A DNA stretch of 64,000 nt from Sphingorhabdus sp. Alg239-R122 (GCF_900537065.1 NZ_UNRC01000003.1:248001-312000), one strand, 5' to 3'; positions 54,372 through 64,000 are shown, numbered from the stretch's first letter. Made by a program: numbers and translations. The notes: generated by a model not told the origin, from the letters alone.

Positions 54372-55018
54372 GCCCGCTGCCCGCCCTGGCCTTCGATAGT
54401 CACCCGCTCTGTGCCATTTTCAATGCACACGACCGACCCTTGGGTCAGGCTGCCTGCGATTGGTGCGCCATAATCGGGATTGCCTGGCAGGCCGCATAAT
54501 ATCCCGCGCAGCACACGGCTGGAAATACCGTGCATGATGACCAACCGGTCAGCGGCATTGTCCTCCAGCGACCCGAGCCAGCCTTTCAGGCGGTCTGCAA
54601 TCTGCACGTAATTTTCGCCATCGGGAGCGGGGCGTAGCAACATGGTTTCGCGGTCTATAATATCGCCGTAATTTTCCGCGACATACGCGTAATATTTGCC
54701 GCCATAGCTGCCCATGCCAATCTCTTTCAGCCGGTCATCACCCCGCGCGCTGTGCCAGTCAAGTTCCAGATGTTCGGCAATAATTGCAAGTGTTTGCAGC
54801 GCGCGTCCGGCGCTGGAGACATGCAGTTCGATATCGGGTGTGGCGCCCAGATATGCCCGCAGCTCTTTGCCCATGGTATCGGCCTGCACAAAGCCTGCAC
54901 GGGTCAGCGGCGTGTGTAGCGCATCACCCTGCAACCGCGCAGCAGCGTTGAAGACTGTTTCACCATGACGGGCAATAAAGAAGCGGCCTTTGACCGGATA
55001 GGGGGAAGGAGATGGCAT
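54368..55018 (-). CDS. histidine phosphatase family protein
   Basis: Phosphatase of the phosphoglycerate mutase-like superfamily, 216 residues. The catalytic RHG motif is FFIARHGETVFNAAARLQGD (His near residue 17) and the second His lies in LVIMHGISSRVLRG. Substrate not identifiable; sugar or cofactor phosphates are possible. First gene of a pair with the exported protein at 53877. Divergent from dnaN. Confidence 0.88.
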   Translation of the reverse strand: MPSPSPYPVKGRFFIARHGETVFNAAARLQGDALHTPLTRAGFVQADTMGKELRAYLGATPDIELHVSSAGRALQTLAIIAEHLELDWHSARGDDRLKEIGMGSYGGKYYAYVAENYGDIIDRETMLLRPAPDGENYVQIADRLKGWLGSLEDNAADRLVIMHGISSRVLRGILCGLPGNPDYGAPIAGSLTQGSVVCIENGTERVTIEGQGGQRA

Positions 55019-55293
55019 GCTGCCATCTTTTGCGGCCTATGCACCAAATTGCAACAGCGATTGTGGATATAGACCTCTCTTCCTTGGCGGATAGAGGGTT
55101 TTGTTGCCACAGTTTCATGATAAAGGTTTTTTCCACAATTAACTCGCCATATCGCGGCTACATGCTTGCCCCGAAAAGCAGAGTTGGTAAGGATGTCCAT
55201 GCGGGATTCTCTTGATGGGAACGAGCCTGCACACCATATTCATTGTTCGGCGCATGAAATGGCCGGATGAAAGCTTAAGTCTAGGGGATTTCC

Positions 55294-56415
55294 ATGAAGG
55301 CGACAATTGAACGCGCGACACTGCTCAAGAGCCTGAGCCATGTGCAGTCGGTTGTGGAACGGCGCAACACCATTCCTATCCTGTCCAACGTCCTGATCGA
55401 AGCGGGTGAGGATGGCAGCCTGCGCTTTATGGCGACTGACCTTGACCTGCAGATTGTCGAAACGATGAGCGCATCGGCGGTGGAAACCGCAGGTTCTATT
55501 ACCGTGTCAGCGCATACATTGTTTGAAATTGCCCGCAAGCTGCCCGAAGGCAGCGAAGTGCTGCTTGATGCGGCGGATGGCAAGATGCTGGTAAAAGCGG
55601 GCCGCAGCCGCTTCAGTCTGCCGACCCTGCCGCGCGACGATTTTCCGATGATTGCCGAAGGCGACTTGCCGACCAGTTTTGAACTGCCGGCGGCGGAGCT
55701 TGTCAACCTGATCGAAAAAACGCGTTTTGCGATTTCGACCGAGGAAACGCGTTACTATCTCAATGGCATTTTCCTGCACGTCGCCGATGATGACGATCGT
55801 GCAGTGCTGAAAGCCGCCGCGACCGACGGCCATCGTCTGGCGCGCGTAACGCTGGACCGACCCGATGGCGCCGACGGCATGCCCGATGTGATCGTGCCGC
55901 GCAAATGCGTGGCGGAACTGCACAAGTTGCTGGGTGAGCGGGGCGACAAGAACGTCCTGATTGACCTATCGGCGAGCAAGATCCGCTTCACCATGGGCAG
56001 CGCGATCCTGACATCGAAGCTGATCGACGGGACATTCCCCGATTACAGCCGCGTTATTCCGACCGGCAATGACAAGCTGCTCAAGATTGATCCCAAGGCG
56101 CTGCAGGCCTCGGTTGACCGTGTCGCCACGATTGCGTCGGAAAAAACCCGCGCGGTTAAAATGGCGCTGGATACCGACAAGATTACATTGTCCGTCACCT
56201 CTCCTGAAAATGGCACGGCAGCAGAAGAAGTGTCAGGCGATTACAAGAGTGACGGTTTTGAAATCGGTTTCAACGCCCGCTACCTGCTTGATATCCTGGC
56301 CGAAGTCGCAAGCGACAGCGTGGAGCTTCATCTAGCCGATGCCAGCGCACCCACGTTGATCCGCGAAAATGAAAAGTCCGAAGCGCTGTATGTGCTAATG
56401 CCTATGCGGGTATAA
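55294..56415 (+). CDS. dnaN: DNA polymerase III beta clamp
   Basis: Sliding clamp of 373 residues that tethers the replicative polymerase to DNA. All three clamp domains are present: MKATIERATLLKSLSHVQSV at the start, IPILSNVLIEAGEDGSL, the central TRYYLNGIFLH, and the C-terminal SEALYVLMPMRV. It lies apart from dnaA and recF, as in several alphaproteobacteria. Two imperfect DnaA-box-like sequences (55062, 55129) are in the upstream gap. A weak hairpin follows at 56423. Confidence 0.97.
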   Translation: MKATIERATLLKSLSHVQSVVERRNTIPILSNVLIEAGEDGSLRFMATDLDLQIVETMSASAVETAGSITVSAHTLFEIARKLPEGSEVLLDAADGKMLVKAGRSRFSLPTLPRDDFPMIAEGDLPTSFELPAAELVNLIEKTRFAISTEETRYYLNGIFLHVADDDDRAVLKAAATDGHRLARVTLDRPDGADGMPDVIVPRKCVAELHKLLGERGDKNVLIDLSASKIRFTMGSAILTSKLIDGTFPDYSRVIPTGNDKLLKIDPKALQASVDRVATIASEKTRAVKMALDTDKITLSVTSPENGTAAEEVSGDYKSDGFEIGFNARYLLDILAEVASDSVELHLADASAPTLIRENEKSEALYVLMPMRV

Positions 56416-56422
56416 AAAGGGC

Positions 56423-56444
56423 ACCTCTCCTGTGGGAGAGGTTT
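56423..56444 (+). terminator. hairpin behind dnaN
   Basis: Arms acctctcc / ggagaggt with a tgtg loop and only a short T run (TT). Weak intrinsic terminator candidate, just before the convergent amidohydrolase. Confidence 0.45.
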
Positions 56445-56447
56445 ACA

Positions 56448-58190
56448 TCACTCCGCCGCCTCTTTCGCTGCCACGCTCTGCGGACCACGGATCAGGCCGC
56501 CGGGGCGGGCCTTGGTGACTTCACCGCTGCAGAATGTCACTACGCCTGACTTTACCGTCACGTCATAGCCGCTCGCTTTTTGCAGGAAGCGCTTGCCGCC
56601 CGCGGGCAGGTCGAATGCCAGATAGGGCTTTTCAAGGCGCAGGTTCGCATAATCAATCACGTTTATATCGGCGAGATAACCGGGCCTCAAAAGGCCCCGG
56701 TCATTCAGGCCATATAGCCGCGCGGTGTCGTGGCATTGGCGCTTTATAGCCAGTGGCATATCTACCGTCCCGCGGTCGCGGTCGCGTGTCCAGTGGCTAA
56801 GCAGGAATGTTGGCGCCGCGGCGTCACAGATCGTGCCGCAATGCGCGCCGCCATCGGACAGCGAAACGACAATATCCTCCCGTTCCAGCAGGTCACGGGT
56901 GAAATCGAGATTGCCGTCCATGTAGTTCAGGATCGGCAGGTAGATAAGGCCATCACCATTATCTGACATCAGCTGGTCATAGGCATATGCCTGCGGGTCT
57001 TTCCCCGCGCCTTGTGCAAAGCCGAAAACGCTTTCCTCGCGGGTGGGTTCATAGGAAAAGTCTTCACCGAGCGGGAACTGCATCGCCCATGCCGCGGTCA
57101 CCAGCATGAAAAATGCCGCCATATCGGGGGAGGGCGGCGGCAGGTTCTCTTCGGCCAGCAGGATCGCCTTGAATGCCGGATCGGAAAGTTTCGCGTACTG
57201 CTCTTTCCAGGGCAGGTTTTCGATTTCCTGCCAGCTCGGTTTCATCATGAAGGGATGCACGGTGCCGCGCCAGTTCATGATAACGCCAATGCCGCGCAGT
57301 CCAATCTGCGCCACAATATTCGCGCCATCATCATTGGCGGCTTTGGTCGAGGCCATCTGGTCCTGCCACGACATCTGCTTGACTGGCGATTGCAGCATCG
57401 AAAAGCTTACCGGCAGCCCGGTTTCCTTGCTGAGGCGCCCCATCCAGCCAAATTCATCCCATTCGGGCAGCAGGTCGGATGTGAGCTCGAACACGCCATA
57501 TCCCACGCGGCCCATCGCGCGGCCAAGGCCCACCAGTTCGGGCTCAGTTGCGGTGGTGCCGGGGACCAGCTCACCATCAATTGATTTGTGCAGCACGGTG
57601 CGCGATGTCGAAAAGCCGAGCGCGCCCGCGCGCAGGCCCTCCTCAACAATATCCGACATGGCGGCGATATCGTCCTCGGTGGGCTCTTCATTGTCCGCGC
57701 CGCGCTGCCCCATCACATAGGCACGCACCGCGCCGTGCGGGACATGGGTGGCGATATCGATGGTGCGCGGCATAGCTTCCAGCGCGTCCATATAATCGGG
57801 GAAACTCTCCCAGTTCCAGCTCATCCCTTCGGACAGGGCGGCGCCTGGAATATCCTCCACCCCTTCCATCAGGCCGATCAGCCAGTCATGTTTGTCGGGC
57901 TTTGCAGGCGCGAAACCGACGCCGCAATTGCCCATCACCACCGTTGTCACGCCGTGCCAGCTTGACGGAGCCATTTCATCGTCCCAGGTCGCCTGGCCAT
58001 CATAATGGGTGTGCACATCGACAAAGCCCGGCGTGACAATGCGCCCCGCCGCGTCAATCACCTCGTGCGCCTCACCCAGATCGCTGCCGATCCGGGAGAT
58101 CAGGTCGCCGTCAATCGCGATATCCGCCTTGTACGGCGCACCCCCGCTGCCATCGACAATCGTCCCGCCGGTAATGATAAGGTCGTGCAT
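56448..58190 (-). CDS. N-acyl-D-amino-acid deacylase family amidohydrolase
   Basis: Metal-dependent amidohydrolase of 580 residues resembling D-aminoacylases, which release D-amino acids from their N-acyl forms. The metal-binding motif is [18 protein letters not shown] (~55-72), and the N-terminal [15 protein letters not shown] and late [14 protein letters not shown] are typical. The exact substrate is not fixed by the sequence. ATG 58190 has GGAG 7 bases upstream; a longer in-frame start at 58277 is rejected. Same strand as the PQQ dehydrogenase, 83 bases after it. Confidence 0.87.
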   Translation of the reverse strand: MHDLIITGGTIVDGSGGAPYKADIAIDGDLISRIGSDLGEAHEVIDAAGRIVTPGFVDVHTHYDGQATWDDEMAPSSWHGVTTVVMGNCGVGFAPAKPDKHDWLIGLMEGVEDIPGAALSEGMSWNWESFPDYMDALEAMPRTIDIATHVPHGAVRAYVMGQRGADNEEPTEDDIAAMSDIVEEGLRAGALGFSTSRTVLHKSIDGELVPGTTATEPELVGLGRAMGRVGYGVFELTSDLLPEWDEFGWMGRLSKETGLPVSFSMLQSPVKQMSWQDQMASTKAANDDGANIVAQIGLRGIGVIMNWRGTVHPFMMKPSWQEIENLPWKEQYAKLSDPAFKAILLAEENLPPPSPDMAAFFMLVTAAWAMQFPLGEDFSYEPTREESVFGFAQGAGKDPQAYAYDQLMSDNGDGLIYLPILNYMDGNLDFTRDLLEREDIVVSLSDGGAHCGTICDAAAPTFLLSHWTRDRDRGTVDMPLAIKRQCHDTARLYGLNDRGLLRPGYLADINVIDYANLRLEKPYLAFDLPAGGKRFLQKASGYDVTVKSGVVTFCSGEVTKARPGGLIRGPQSVAAKEAAE

Positions 58191-58273
58191 CGTGTGTCTC
58201 CGGATTTTTTGTTTGGATGGACTATAGCGGCAAGCAGCAGTGTTGTCGAAATACCGTTTGGGCAGGCTTTTAA

Positions 58274-60298
58274 TCAATCCGGCAATGCATAGGCAATGAT
58301 ATGGTCGCCTTGCTTTGTCCCTGATGAACTATGCCCACCTGCGGCTATTACAACATATTGCTTCCCGCCATATTCATATGTCATCGGCGTGGCCTGTCCG
58401 CCTGCTGGCAGGCGTCCTTTCCATAGCTCCGCGCCGGTTTCGACATCAAAGGCACGCAGGTAGTTGTCCATTGCCGCACCGATAAAGACAAGCCCCGAGC
58501 CGGTAATGACCGGGCCGCCGAAATTGGGTGTACCAAGCGGCAGAGCCAGGCCGCCTGGTGCGAGATCCTGTGTCGTGCCGATCGTTTTGCGCCAGACTAT
58601 CTCACCGCTCGACAGGTCCACACCGGCAATCACGCCCCATGGCGGGGGTACACATGGCAGGCCAAGCGGTGAAAGAAGCGGCCCCCTCTGCATGGTGTAG
58701 GGGGCGTCCTCCATGGGTGCGAATTCCGCGCCATCGGTGATGGAATCTGCTTGATTCTCCATGCCAGTCTGCTTTGTCAGCCTCACAAAACTGGCAATGT
58801 TGCTCATGTTAACAACCAGCAGGTTGCGTGTGGGGTCATACGCTGTGCTGCCCCAGTTTGCGCCGCCGCCCGTGAATGGATAGGCAAGTGTGCCCTGCTC
58901 GGAAGGTGGTGTGAATAGCCCTTCCTTGCGAAGCGCCCTGATCTGGCCTGCACAAGCCATTTTATCCCACAGGGTGATCCCGAACGCATCGGCCGGGTCC
59001 AGACGGCTCGGAACGACAGGCGGTGTGTTCACCGGAAATGGCTGTGTGGGGGAAAGTGTTTCGCCTTCAGCGCCGCCCTGTGGAACCGGGCGTTCCTCAA
59101 TCGGCAGGAAAGGCTTGCCTGTATCGCGGTCCAGCACAAAAACCAGCCCGGTTTTTGTCACCTGTGCGACGACATCATGCGCCTTGCTATCGCGCCAGAC
59201 TTCAAACAGGCCGGGTTGGGCAGGCAGGTCATAATCCCACAGATCGTGATGGACTGTCTGGAAATGCCAGGCGACTTCCCCCGTTTCCCCGTTCAGGGCA
59301 ACCACGGAATTGGCATAGAGATTGTCTCCTACCCGGTCGCCGCCATAGTAATCGGGACTCGCGCTGGATGTGGGAAGGAAGACGAGGCCGCGTTCTTCAT
59401 CCACAGCGATGGTGGACCAGACATTGGCATGTCCCGCTTCATCGGCAGAATTCCCGGCCCAGGATGCCCGTGCGGGATCATCCACATCGCGGGGTATGGG
59501 ATCAAAGGTCCATTTCAGCCTTCCGGTCCTGATGTCAAAGGCATGGACAGTGCCGAGCGGCGCCCGGGTACGCAGGTTGTCACCTATTGCGGAACCGGTC
59601 ACGACCGTGTCGCCGATAATTGCGGGTGCCGATGTGATCTGGAATTCGCCGGGCCAGCGAAGCGGGACGCTGGATTTTATGTGTACTTCACCTTCTTCGC
59701 CAAAACCGGTGCATTTCCGGCCCGTTTTGGCGTCAAGGGCAATAAGCCGCGAGTCCACCGTTCCCATCAATATGCGCGTCGAACATGGGGTCGCCGCAGC
59801 CTGCTTGCTATCCTTCCAGTAAGAAACACCGCGGCAGGTAAACTGGTTTGCGGGCTTGCCGTCTGTGGGTACGGCAGCATCATAGCGCCATTTTTCCGCC
59901 CCTGTTGCCGGATCAAGCGCTATGACTTCATGGAACTGGGTACAGAAAACCAGACTGTCTTCAACAAGGATCGGCGTGGTTTCAAATGCGGCCCGACGGA
60001 GCGCGGCTTCGCTGCGCCCTTCAAGGGCCCCTGTCTGGAATGACCATGCCACTTCCAGGTCCTGGACATTATCAGGCGTAATATCCGCTGCCCTGGAATA
60101 GCGGTTGCCAAACCCGTCTCCGCCATATGCATCCCATCCATTGCCCAGATGATCCGGTGCGGCACGTACGGTTTCTGCCGTGCCGTCAATATCCAGGTCA
60201 TCAGCCAGACCCAGAACAGACCATATCGCCGACCCGCCCAGGAAACTGATGGCGATGAACAGGCACAAAAGCAATAATATGAGACGGCGGCGTGTCAC
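58274..60298 (-). CDS. PQQ-dependent membrane dehydrogenase
   Basis: Quinoprotein dehydrogenase of 674 residues, oxidising a sugar or alcohol in the periplasm. One N-terminal membrane helix (LILLLLCLFIAISFL) is followed by an eight-bladed propeller (WDAYGGDGFGNRYS, ITPDNVQDLEVAWSF, ALDAKTGRK). A glucose/glycerol-dehydrogenase-like type without a cytochrome c domain. PQQ synthesis genes are not in the window. It starts with GTG, overlapping the reductase stop by 4 bases (GTGA), so translation is coupled. Confidence 0.9.
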   Translation of the reverse strand: MTRRRLILLLLCLFIAISFLGGSAIWSVLGLADDLDIDGTAETVRAAPDHLGNGWDAYGGDGFGNRYSRAADITPDNVQDLEVAWSFQTGALEGRSEAALRRAAFETTPILVEDSLVFCTQFHEVIALDPATGAEKWRYDAAVPTDGKPANQFTCRGVSYWKDSKQAAATPCSTRILMGTVDSRLIALDAKTGRKCTGFGEEGEVHIKSSVPLRWPGEFQITSAPAIIGDTVVTGSAIGDNLRTRAPLGTVHAFDIRTGRLKWTFDPIPRDVDDPARASWAGNSADEAGHANVWSTIAVDEERGLVFLPTSSASPDYYGGDRVGDNLYANSVVALNGETGEVAWHFQTVHHDLWDYDLPAQPGLFEVWRDSKAHDVVAQVTKTGLVFVLDRDTGKPFLPIEERPVPQGGAEGETLSPTQPFPVNTPPVVPSRLDPADAFGITLWDKMACAGQIRALRKEGLFTPPSEQGTLAYPFTGGGANWGSTAYDPTRNLLVVNMSNIASFVRLTKQTGMENQADSITDGAEFAPMEDAPYTMQRGPLLSPLGLPCVPPPWGVIAGVDLSSGEIVWRKTIGTTQDLAPGGLALPLGTPNFGGPVITGSGLVFIGAAMDNYLRAFDVETGAELWKGRLPAGGQATPMTYEYGGKQYVVIAAGGHSSSGTKQGDHIIAYALPD

Positions 60299-61608
60299 AT
60301 CACCCCCCGTGCCTTGATCATATCCTCGACATCGACGAATTTTTCGCGCGGGGCGCCGTCGCGGGCGCGTCCGATTTCCGCCTGTTCGATATTTTTCCAG
60401 TCGCGGAAGGTGACGAGGTCAGTGCCGCGGGATTTTAACAACGCGTCGAGGCCTTCGCGGCCCTGTTTGCCTGCACCATTGCCGATATCTTCGGCGATCA
60501 TGTCGGCGATTGCATAGCCGTCGGGCCGGTTAGTGCCAATTGTACCCGTCGGCCCACGCCTCGCCCAACCGACGCAGTAGAGGCCGGGCATGATGCGGCC
60601 CTCATCGCTCGCAAATCGGCCGCGGCCATGTTCATAGGGAACGCCCTCGATTGGCGGAGTGCGATAGCCGATACAGCTGATCAGCATGTCGCAGGGGATG
60701 GTGGTGCGATTGCCGGTACCGTTTGAGCGCATATCGGTATCGAGCTCGGTTTCTTCGACCACCACTGCTTCGACCTTGCCGTCCCCCTGTATCTCCACCG
60801 GCATGGCGAAGAAATCAAAGTCGATCTCGACGCTTTTGTCGGCGCGGTATTCTTCGGGGATTGCAGCATAAGCACGCAAATGTGTGACCGACTTGCGCAT
60901 GCCGGGTTCGAGCATGGCATCATCGCCTTCATCGGGCATGTCATCGGGGTTGATGCGCGGGCAGGCACGTGTCAGCTTGCCCAGTTCGCCCAGTTCCTTG
61001 GGTGTCATCGCGATCTGATGAGGCCCGCGCCGGCCGAGCAGGGTGATTTTCTCGACATTGCTGGCTTTGAGTGCCTCAAGTGCGTGGCCGACAATATCAC
61101 TGCCCGCAAATTCGGTTTCGGTCTTGGCCAGGATGCGCGCGACATCAAGCGCGACATTGCCATTGCCGACTACCACCACGTTTTTCCCGTCGAGTGGCGG
61201 ATTGAGTTCTGTAAAATCAGGATGGCCGTTATACCAGCCGACGAACGCGGCGCTGCCGATCACGCCGTCAAGCTCGCTGCCTGGTATTTCCAGCGTGCGG
61301 TCATTGGGCGCACCGGTGGCGAGGATAACCGCATCATAGAGTTCCTGTAGCTCAGCGATAGAGATATCATCGCCGACGCTGACATTGCCGACAAAGCGGA
61401 CATTGTCGGTCAGCGCGACTTTCTCATAACGTCGCGACACGTTTTTAATCGATTGATGGTCAGGGGCGACGCCAAAGCGGATCAGGCCGTAAGGGACGGG
61501 CAGGCGGTCAATAATGTCGATATGCACATCATCGCCAAAGGCTTTCTGTGCCGCTTCGGCGGTATAATAACCCGCCGGGCCCGACCCGATAATCGCCAGA
61601 TGCCGCAT
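60295..61608 (-). CDS. adrenodoxin-type ferredoxin-NADP+ reductase
   Basis: FAD enzyme of 437 residues moving electrons between NADPH and ferredoxin. FAD-binding motif IGSGPAGYYTAE at residues ~6-17 and NADP-binding GNGNVALDVARILAKT (~155-170) are clear. FGVAPDHQSIKNV and YCVGWARRGPTGTIGTN are family landmarks (FprA-like). The GGGAGA ribosome site fits ATG 61608. Upstream of the PQQ dehydrogenase and co-translated with it by a GTGA overlap; why these two are paired is not evident. Confidence 0.92.
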   Translation of the reverse strand: MRHLAIIGSGPAGYYTAEAAQKAFGDDVHIDIIDRLPVPYGLIRFGVAPDHQSIKNVSRRYEKVALTDNVRFVGNVSVGDDISIAELQELYDAVILATGAPNDRTLEIPGSELDGVIGSAAFVGWYNGHPDFTELNPPLDGKNVVVVGNGNVALDVARILAKTETEFAGSDIVGHALEALKASNVEKITLLGRRGPHQIAMTPKELGELGKLTRACPRINPDDMPDEGDDAMLEPGMRKSVTHLRAYAAIPEEYRADKSVEIDFDFFAMPVEIQGDGKVEAVVVEETELDTDMRSNGTGNRTTIPCDMLISCIGYRTPPIEGVPYEHGRGRFASDEGRIMPGLYCVGWARRGPTGTIGTNRPDGYAIADMIAEDIGNGAGKQGREGLDALLKSRGTDLVTFRDWKNIEQAEIGRARDGAPREKFVDVEDMIKARGVM

Positions 61609-61707
61609 ACACGCTCTCCCCGTCATGTTTTCGGAAGGAATGCTAGCGGCTATTTTGAAAAAGGAAAGGGGGCCTGTGGATTACGCGCGCGCGGGCTATG
61701 ATACGGT

Positions 61708-62715
61708 TTACCTGACGGGAATGATCGCGAGGCCATCACCGTCACTGCCTGCATCCAGCAGGCGCACCACTTTACCGCTGACAAAGTCGATTTCCGCGAC
61801 TTTGTCAGGGCCGGTGAGCGCGGCATAGAGCCGTGTACCATCGCGGGAGAACAGGAGCGTGACCTGCCTGCTGTCCGGGCCTTTCGCAACCGCGATGGTG
61901 CGTGCGACCTGACGGTTTTTCACATTGATGACACTCACGCTGCCATCGGCGAGGTTCGATGTGACCATGTGCTGGCCATCCGGGCTGCGTATGATACGCA
62001 GTGGGAAGCGGCCGACTTTCACTTCGGCCTTTTTGTCCAGCGTGGCGGCGTCATAAATATAGACCGTATCTGTTTCGCGCGCCGAGGCCCAGACTTCGCT
62101 GCCATCGGCTGTTACGGCAATGCCTTCCGCGCCCGCTCCAGCTGGCGCGGTGCGCACAAGGCTGCCTGTCTCAAGGTTCACCATCGAGATCGTTCCGTCA
62201 CCAAGATTCGCGGTATAGGCATATGCGTAATCCGGCGTGACAGCGACCATATGTCCCGCATCGCCTGTATCAATGCCCGTGATCTGCCGTTTTCCCCCAT
62301 CATCCGGGGCGGAAATGACGGTGAGTGTCGTGCTGCCTTCGGTCGTGGCGAGGATGCGGCCATCGCTGAGCCAGATAAGGCCGTGCGGGCGGCTGTTCGG
62401 GGAGATATCGAGTGTCGATGTGCGTTTGCGCGTGGCGGCATCGTAAAAATCGATACTGCTGCCGCCATAGGCGACCACCGCGACCTGCGTCCCATCGGGT
62501 GAAATCGCAATTTCATGCGGCATCGGCCCGCTTGCATCCCGCGCCAGTTCCTTGCCGGATTGCAGGTCGATAAAGCTGACGGTGTTCTCCCCTTTGTTGC
62601 CGACCACAAGCATGCCGGAAATATCCATGCGCGGTTCAGGTGGTGAAGCGGCAGAATCGCCTGTGGTGCAGGCGGTGAGGAGAGCGATGGCGATGGGTAG
62701 GGAAAGAAGGCGCAT
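61708..62715 (-). CDS. YVTN-type beta-propeller lipoprotein
   Basis: Lipoprotein of 335 residues (lipobox LLTAC at residues ~12-16) with a seven-bladed YVTN/YncE-like propeller. Repeats such as MPHEIAISPDGTQVAVVAYGG and GIAVTADGSEVWASARETD recur about every 43 residues. These proteins are often found next to PQQ dehydrogenases, as here, but their role is not known. Same strand as the reductase, 99 bases upstream of it. Confidence 0.88.
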   Translation of the reverse strand: MRLLSLPIAIALLTACTTGDSAASPPEPRMDISGMLVVGNKGENTVSFIDLQSGKELARDASGPMPHEIAISPDGTQVAVVAYGGSSIDFYDAATRKRTSTLDISPNSRPHGLIWLSDGRILATTEGSTTLTVISAPDDGGKRQITGIDTGDAGHMVAVTPDYAYAYTANLGDGTISMVNLETGSLVRTAPAGAGAEGIAVTADGSEVWASARETDTVYIYDAATLDKKAEVKVGRFPLRIIRSPDGQHMVTSNLADGSVSVINVKNRQVARTIAVAKGPDSRQVTLLFSRDGTRLYAALTGPDKVAEIDFVSGKVVRLLDAGSDGDGLAIIPVR

Positions 62716-62803
62716 AGTGTGGTTTGCTCCGGGTTGTTACAACACTATCACTATATGCCAGAAAACCTCATCCATGGGGAGACAGGCTGTTTAAGTCCCG
62801 TAA

Positions 62804-63700
62804 TCACGCGGCCTTTTTGTCTTCGCTCTCATCCCGGTCCAGGAATTCGCGGATGATGGAGAGGGTTTCCTCAACATGGCTGAGCATGAACAGGTGGCCG
62901 CCGCCATGGATCATGACAAGTTCGCTGTCAGGGATCAGGCTGCTCAGGATTTTGCCATTGGCGGGCACGACGATCTGGTCATCATCGCCCATCATGATCA
63001 GCGTTGGCTTCTTCATGAAAGGCAGGAACGGCGCGCTTGTCCAGCCCAGCATGGCTAGCAGCTGATAGAAATAACCGCGTTTGGACGGCGGCGTGATGCG
63101 CGAGACATGACCGTCCTTGCCTTTGTGTGAACCGCCGTAAAGCGTTTCAAAATGCTTTTCCATGTAATTGGGGTCGATATAGCGGCGCGGGTCGGCCATT
63201 TTGCTTAAAGCCTTGGGATTTCCGGGCACCATGAACATGCCCGCCGTGGTGGCGATCAGGATGAGTTTATTCACGCGGCCGGGGTGCTGAAGCGCAAAAT
63301 GCTGCGCCATCGCGCCGCCCCAGCTGACACCTACCACATCGGCTTTTTCGACTCCGAACCGGTCCAGCAGTACATCGGTAATGCGCGCCATGATGATGGC
63401 GTTATAGGGGATGACAGGATCGGGTGAGCCGCCGGTGCCGGGCATGTCGAACATGATGAAGGGCCGCTCGGACAATGCTTCGGCAAAGGGTGTGACCGCT
63501 TCCATATTAGCACCAATGCCATTGAAAAACAGGATCGGTAAATGGCCTTCGGGGTTTTCACCGGGGCGGCAACGCCAGCGCGCTACCCTGAGTGTGCGGC
63601 CATCGACTGTTTCCATGGTGACCTGCAACGGATCGGGTTTCTTGGCCCTGGATTTGGTTTTAGGCTTGCTTTTACGCGGTGCGGCTTTTTTGGCGGCCAT
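62804..63700 (-). CDS. phaZ: alpha/beta hydrolase, PHA depolymerase-like
   Basis: Hydrolase of 298 residues resembling intracellular polyhydroxyalkanoate depolymerases. The first ~25 residues are a Lys/Ala-rich tail. The nucleophile Ser is in VGVSWGGAMAQHF (~125), the acidic residue in MMGDDDQIV (~255), and the His in IHGGGHLFML (~275). Its place 91 bases behind the phaC 3' end strongly supports PHA turnover, but other esterase roles are possible. AGGGA precedes the ATG. Confidence 0.82.
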   Translation of the reverse strand: MAAKKAAPRKSKPKTKSRAKKPDPLQVTMETVDGRTLRVARWRCRPGENPEGHLPILFFNGIGANMEAVTPFAEALSERPFIMFDMPGTGGSPDPVIPYNAIIMARITDVLLDRFGVEKADVVGVSWGGAMAQHFALQHPGRVNKLILIATTAGMFMVPGNPKALSKMADPRRYIDPNYMEKHFETLYGGSHKGKDGHVSRITPPSKRGYFYQLLAMLGWTSAPFLPFMKKPTLIMMGDDDQIVVPANGKILSSLIPDSELVMIHGGGHLFMLSHVEETLSIIREFLDRDESEDKKAA

Positions 63701-63791
63701 AATTTCCCTGTTGATCTGTTTCTATTTAAGCGAATGGTTAACAGGTAATTGGCCGATGTCAAAAGGGGATGTGGAAAAAGCGGAGGGAGCG

Positions 63792-64000
63792 CTAAACCTC
63801 TTCCGCCACATATGTGCCAGGCGCCTTTTCCATCGGCTTGTGTTTTTTGCTGCCCGTTGATTTCGGCGCGGCAACTTTCTTGCCAGAACGTTTCTGAATC
63901 CATTCCATCCAGTAAGGCCACCAGCTGCCGGCGACTTCCTCTGTGCTTTCCAGCCAGTCATCAACCTTGGCAGGCGTATGGTTCGCCTTTTTCGATTTGA
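63792..64000 (-). CDS. phaC: PHA synthase, C-terminal end only
   Basis: Frame running into the window from the right edge; only the last ~69 residues are seen, so no catalytic residue is visible. The C-terminus of class I polyhydroxyalkanoate synthase is recognisable from AGSWWPYWMEWIQKRSGKK and the end KAPGTYVAEEV before a TAG stop. Placed directly upstream of the phaZ-like gene on the same strand, as in other PHA operons. Confidence 0.8.
   Translation of the reverse strand, partial: KSKKANHTPAKVDDWLESTEEVAGSWWPYWMEWIQKRSGKKVAAPKSTGSKKHKPMEKAPGTYVAEEV

Noticed and set aside
55062-55137. Two DnaA-box-like sequences upstream of dnaN as an origin
   Set aside because: Both are imperfect and 58 bases apart, with no other origin features; not enough to call.
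1-64000. tRNA, rRNA, CRISPR arrays, transposases or prophage genes
   Set aside because: Looked for in the gaps between genes; nothing with the needed features was seen by eye. A tRNAscan or IS search would be decisive.

Overview
The window looks like chromosomal DNA of an alphaproteobacterium, most likely a sphingomonad (Sphingomonadales, moderate GC). This rests on gene content: short-form QueF, the NnrU, DUF389 and DUF3667 membrane proteins, a Pseudomonas-like isocitrate lyase, a B12-uptake operon behind a cobalamin riboswitch, PHA metabolism genes, and a GAAC-N7-GAAC LexA box of the alphaproteobacterial type upstream of uvrA. The genus is not settled by the sequence. I saw no rRNA, tRNA, CRISPR array, transposase, integrase or prophage. 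Most genes are housekeeping or ordinary accessory genes. The interesting material is in intergenic operators, one very short gene and a few unusual proteins.

Layout. 1-6602: 3' part of acnA, a secreted two-repeat protein followed by a duplicated acnA tail and terminator, a TetR-NnrU pair and a DUF389 membrane protein. 6679-15481: rhodanese, TetR, ygfZ, pyrC, rarD, a glycine-zipper protein, GNAT and DUF1330 genes, a 3-mercaptopyruvate sulfurtransferase and a proline-rich membrane protein. 15635-21071: queF, a Sel1-repeat protein, a thioesterase, DUF3667, exbD and a flavin reductase-crotonase fusion. 21072-26037: a 22-codon gene with its own promoter and terminator, a CHASE2-GGDEF-EAL protein, a small hypothetical and a MATE exporter. 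26350-31191: cobalamin riboswitch and btuB-btuF-btuC-btuD, four genes joined by ATGA overlaps. 31194-38958: a DUF1579-like protein, a globin-coupled chemoreceptor, uvrA, SnoaL-like, VOC, a membrane protein and a lipoprotein.

39283-46149: cspA, aceA (glyoxylate shunt, pairing with acnA), then an envelope/stress cluster with two MAPEG proteins, a YHS protein, an AraC regulator, a YCII protein and a divergent TetR. A 758-bp non-coding stretch with DnaA-box-like sequences follows. 46150-55018: argG, DUF1801, cfa, a sulfite-oxidase-fold molybdoprotein with its cytochrome b, rlmN, an AT-rich TIR/SLOG-like orphan, a GFA protein and a histidine phosphatase. 55294-64000: dnaN, an N-acyl-D-amino-acid amidohydrolase, a PQQ dehydrogenase, an adrenodoxin-type ferredoxin reductase, a beta-propeller lipoprotein, a PhaZ-like hydrolase and the C-terminal end of phaC.

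Best candidates for something undescribed: the 22-residue Trp-rich peptide gene at 21190-21258; the cassette-like insertion at the acnA 3' end; the flavin reductase-crotonase fusion, whose two usual catalytic glutamates are replaced; the orphan TIR/SLOG-like membrane protein; and several clean operators (a 26-bp palindrome before aceA, a 13-bp-arm inverted repeat between TetR and YCII/MAPEG, and 21-bp-spaced direct repeats near an AraC and a TetR gene).
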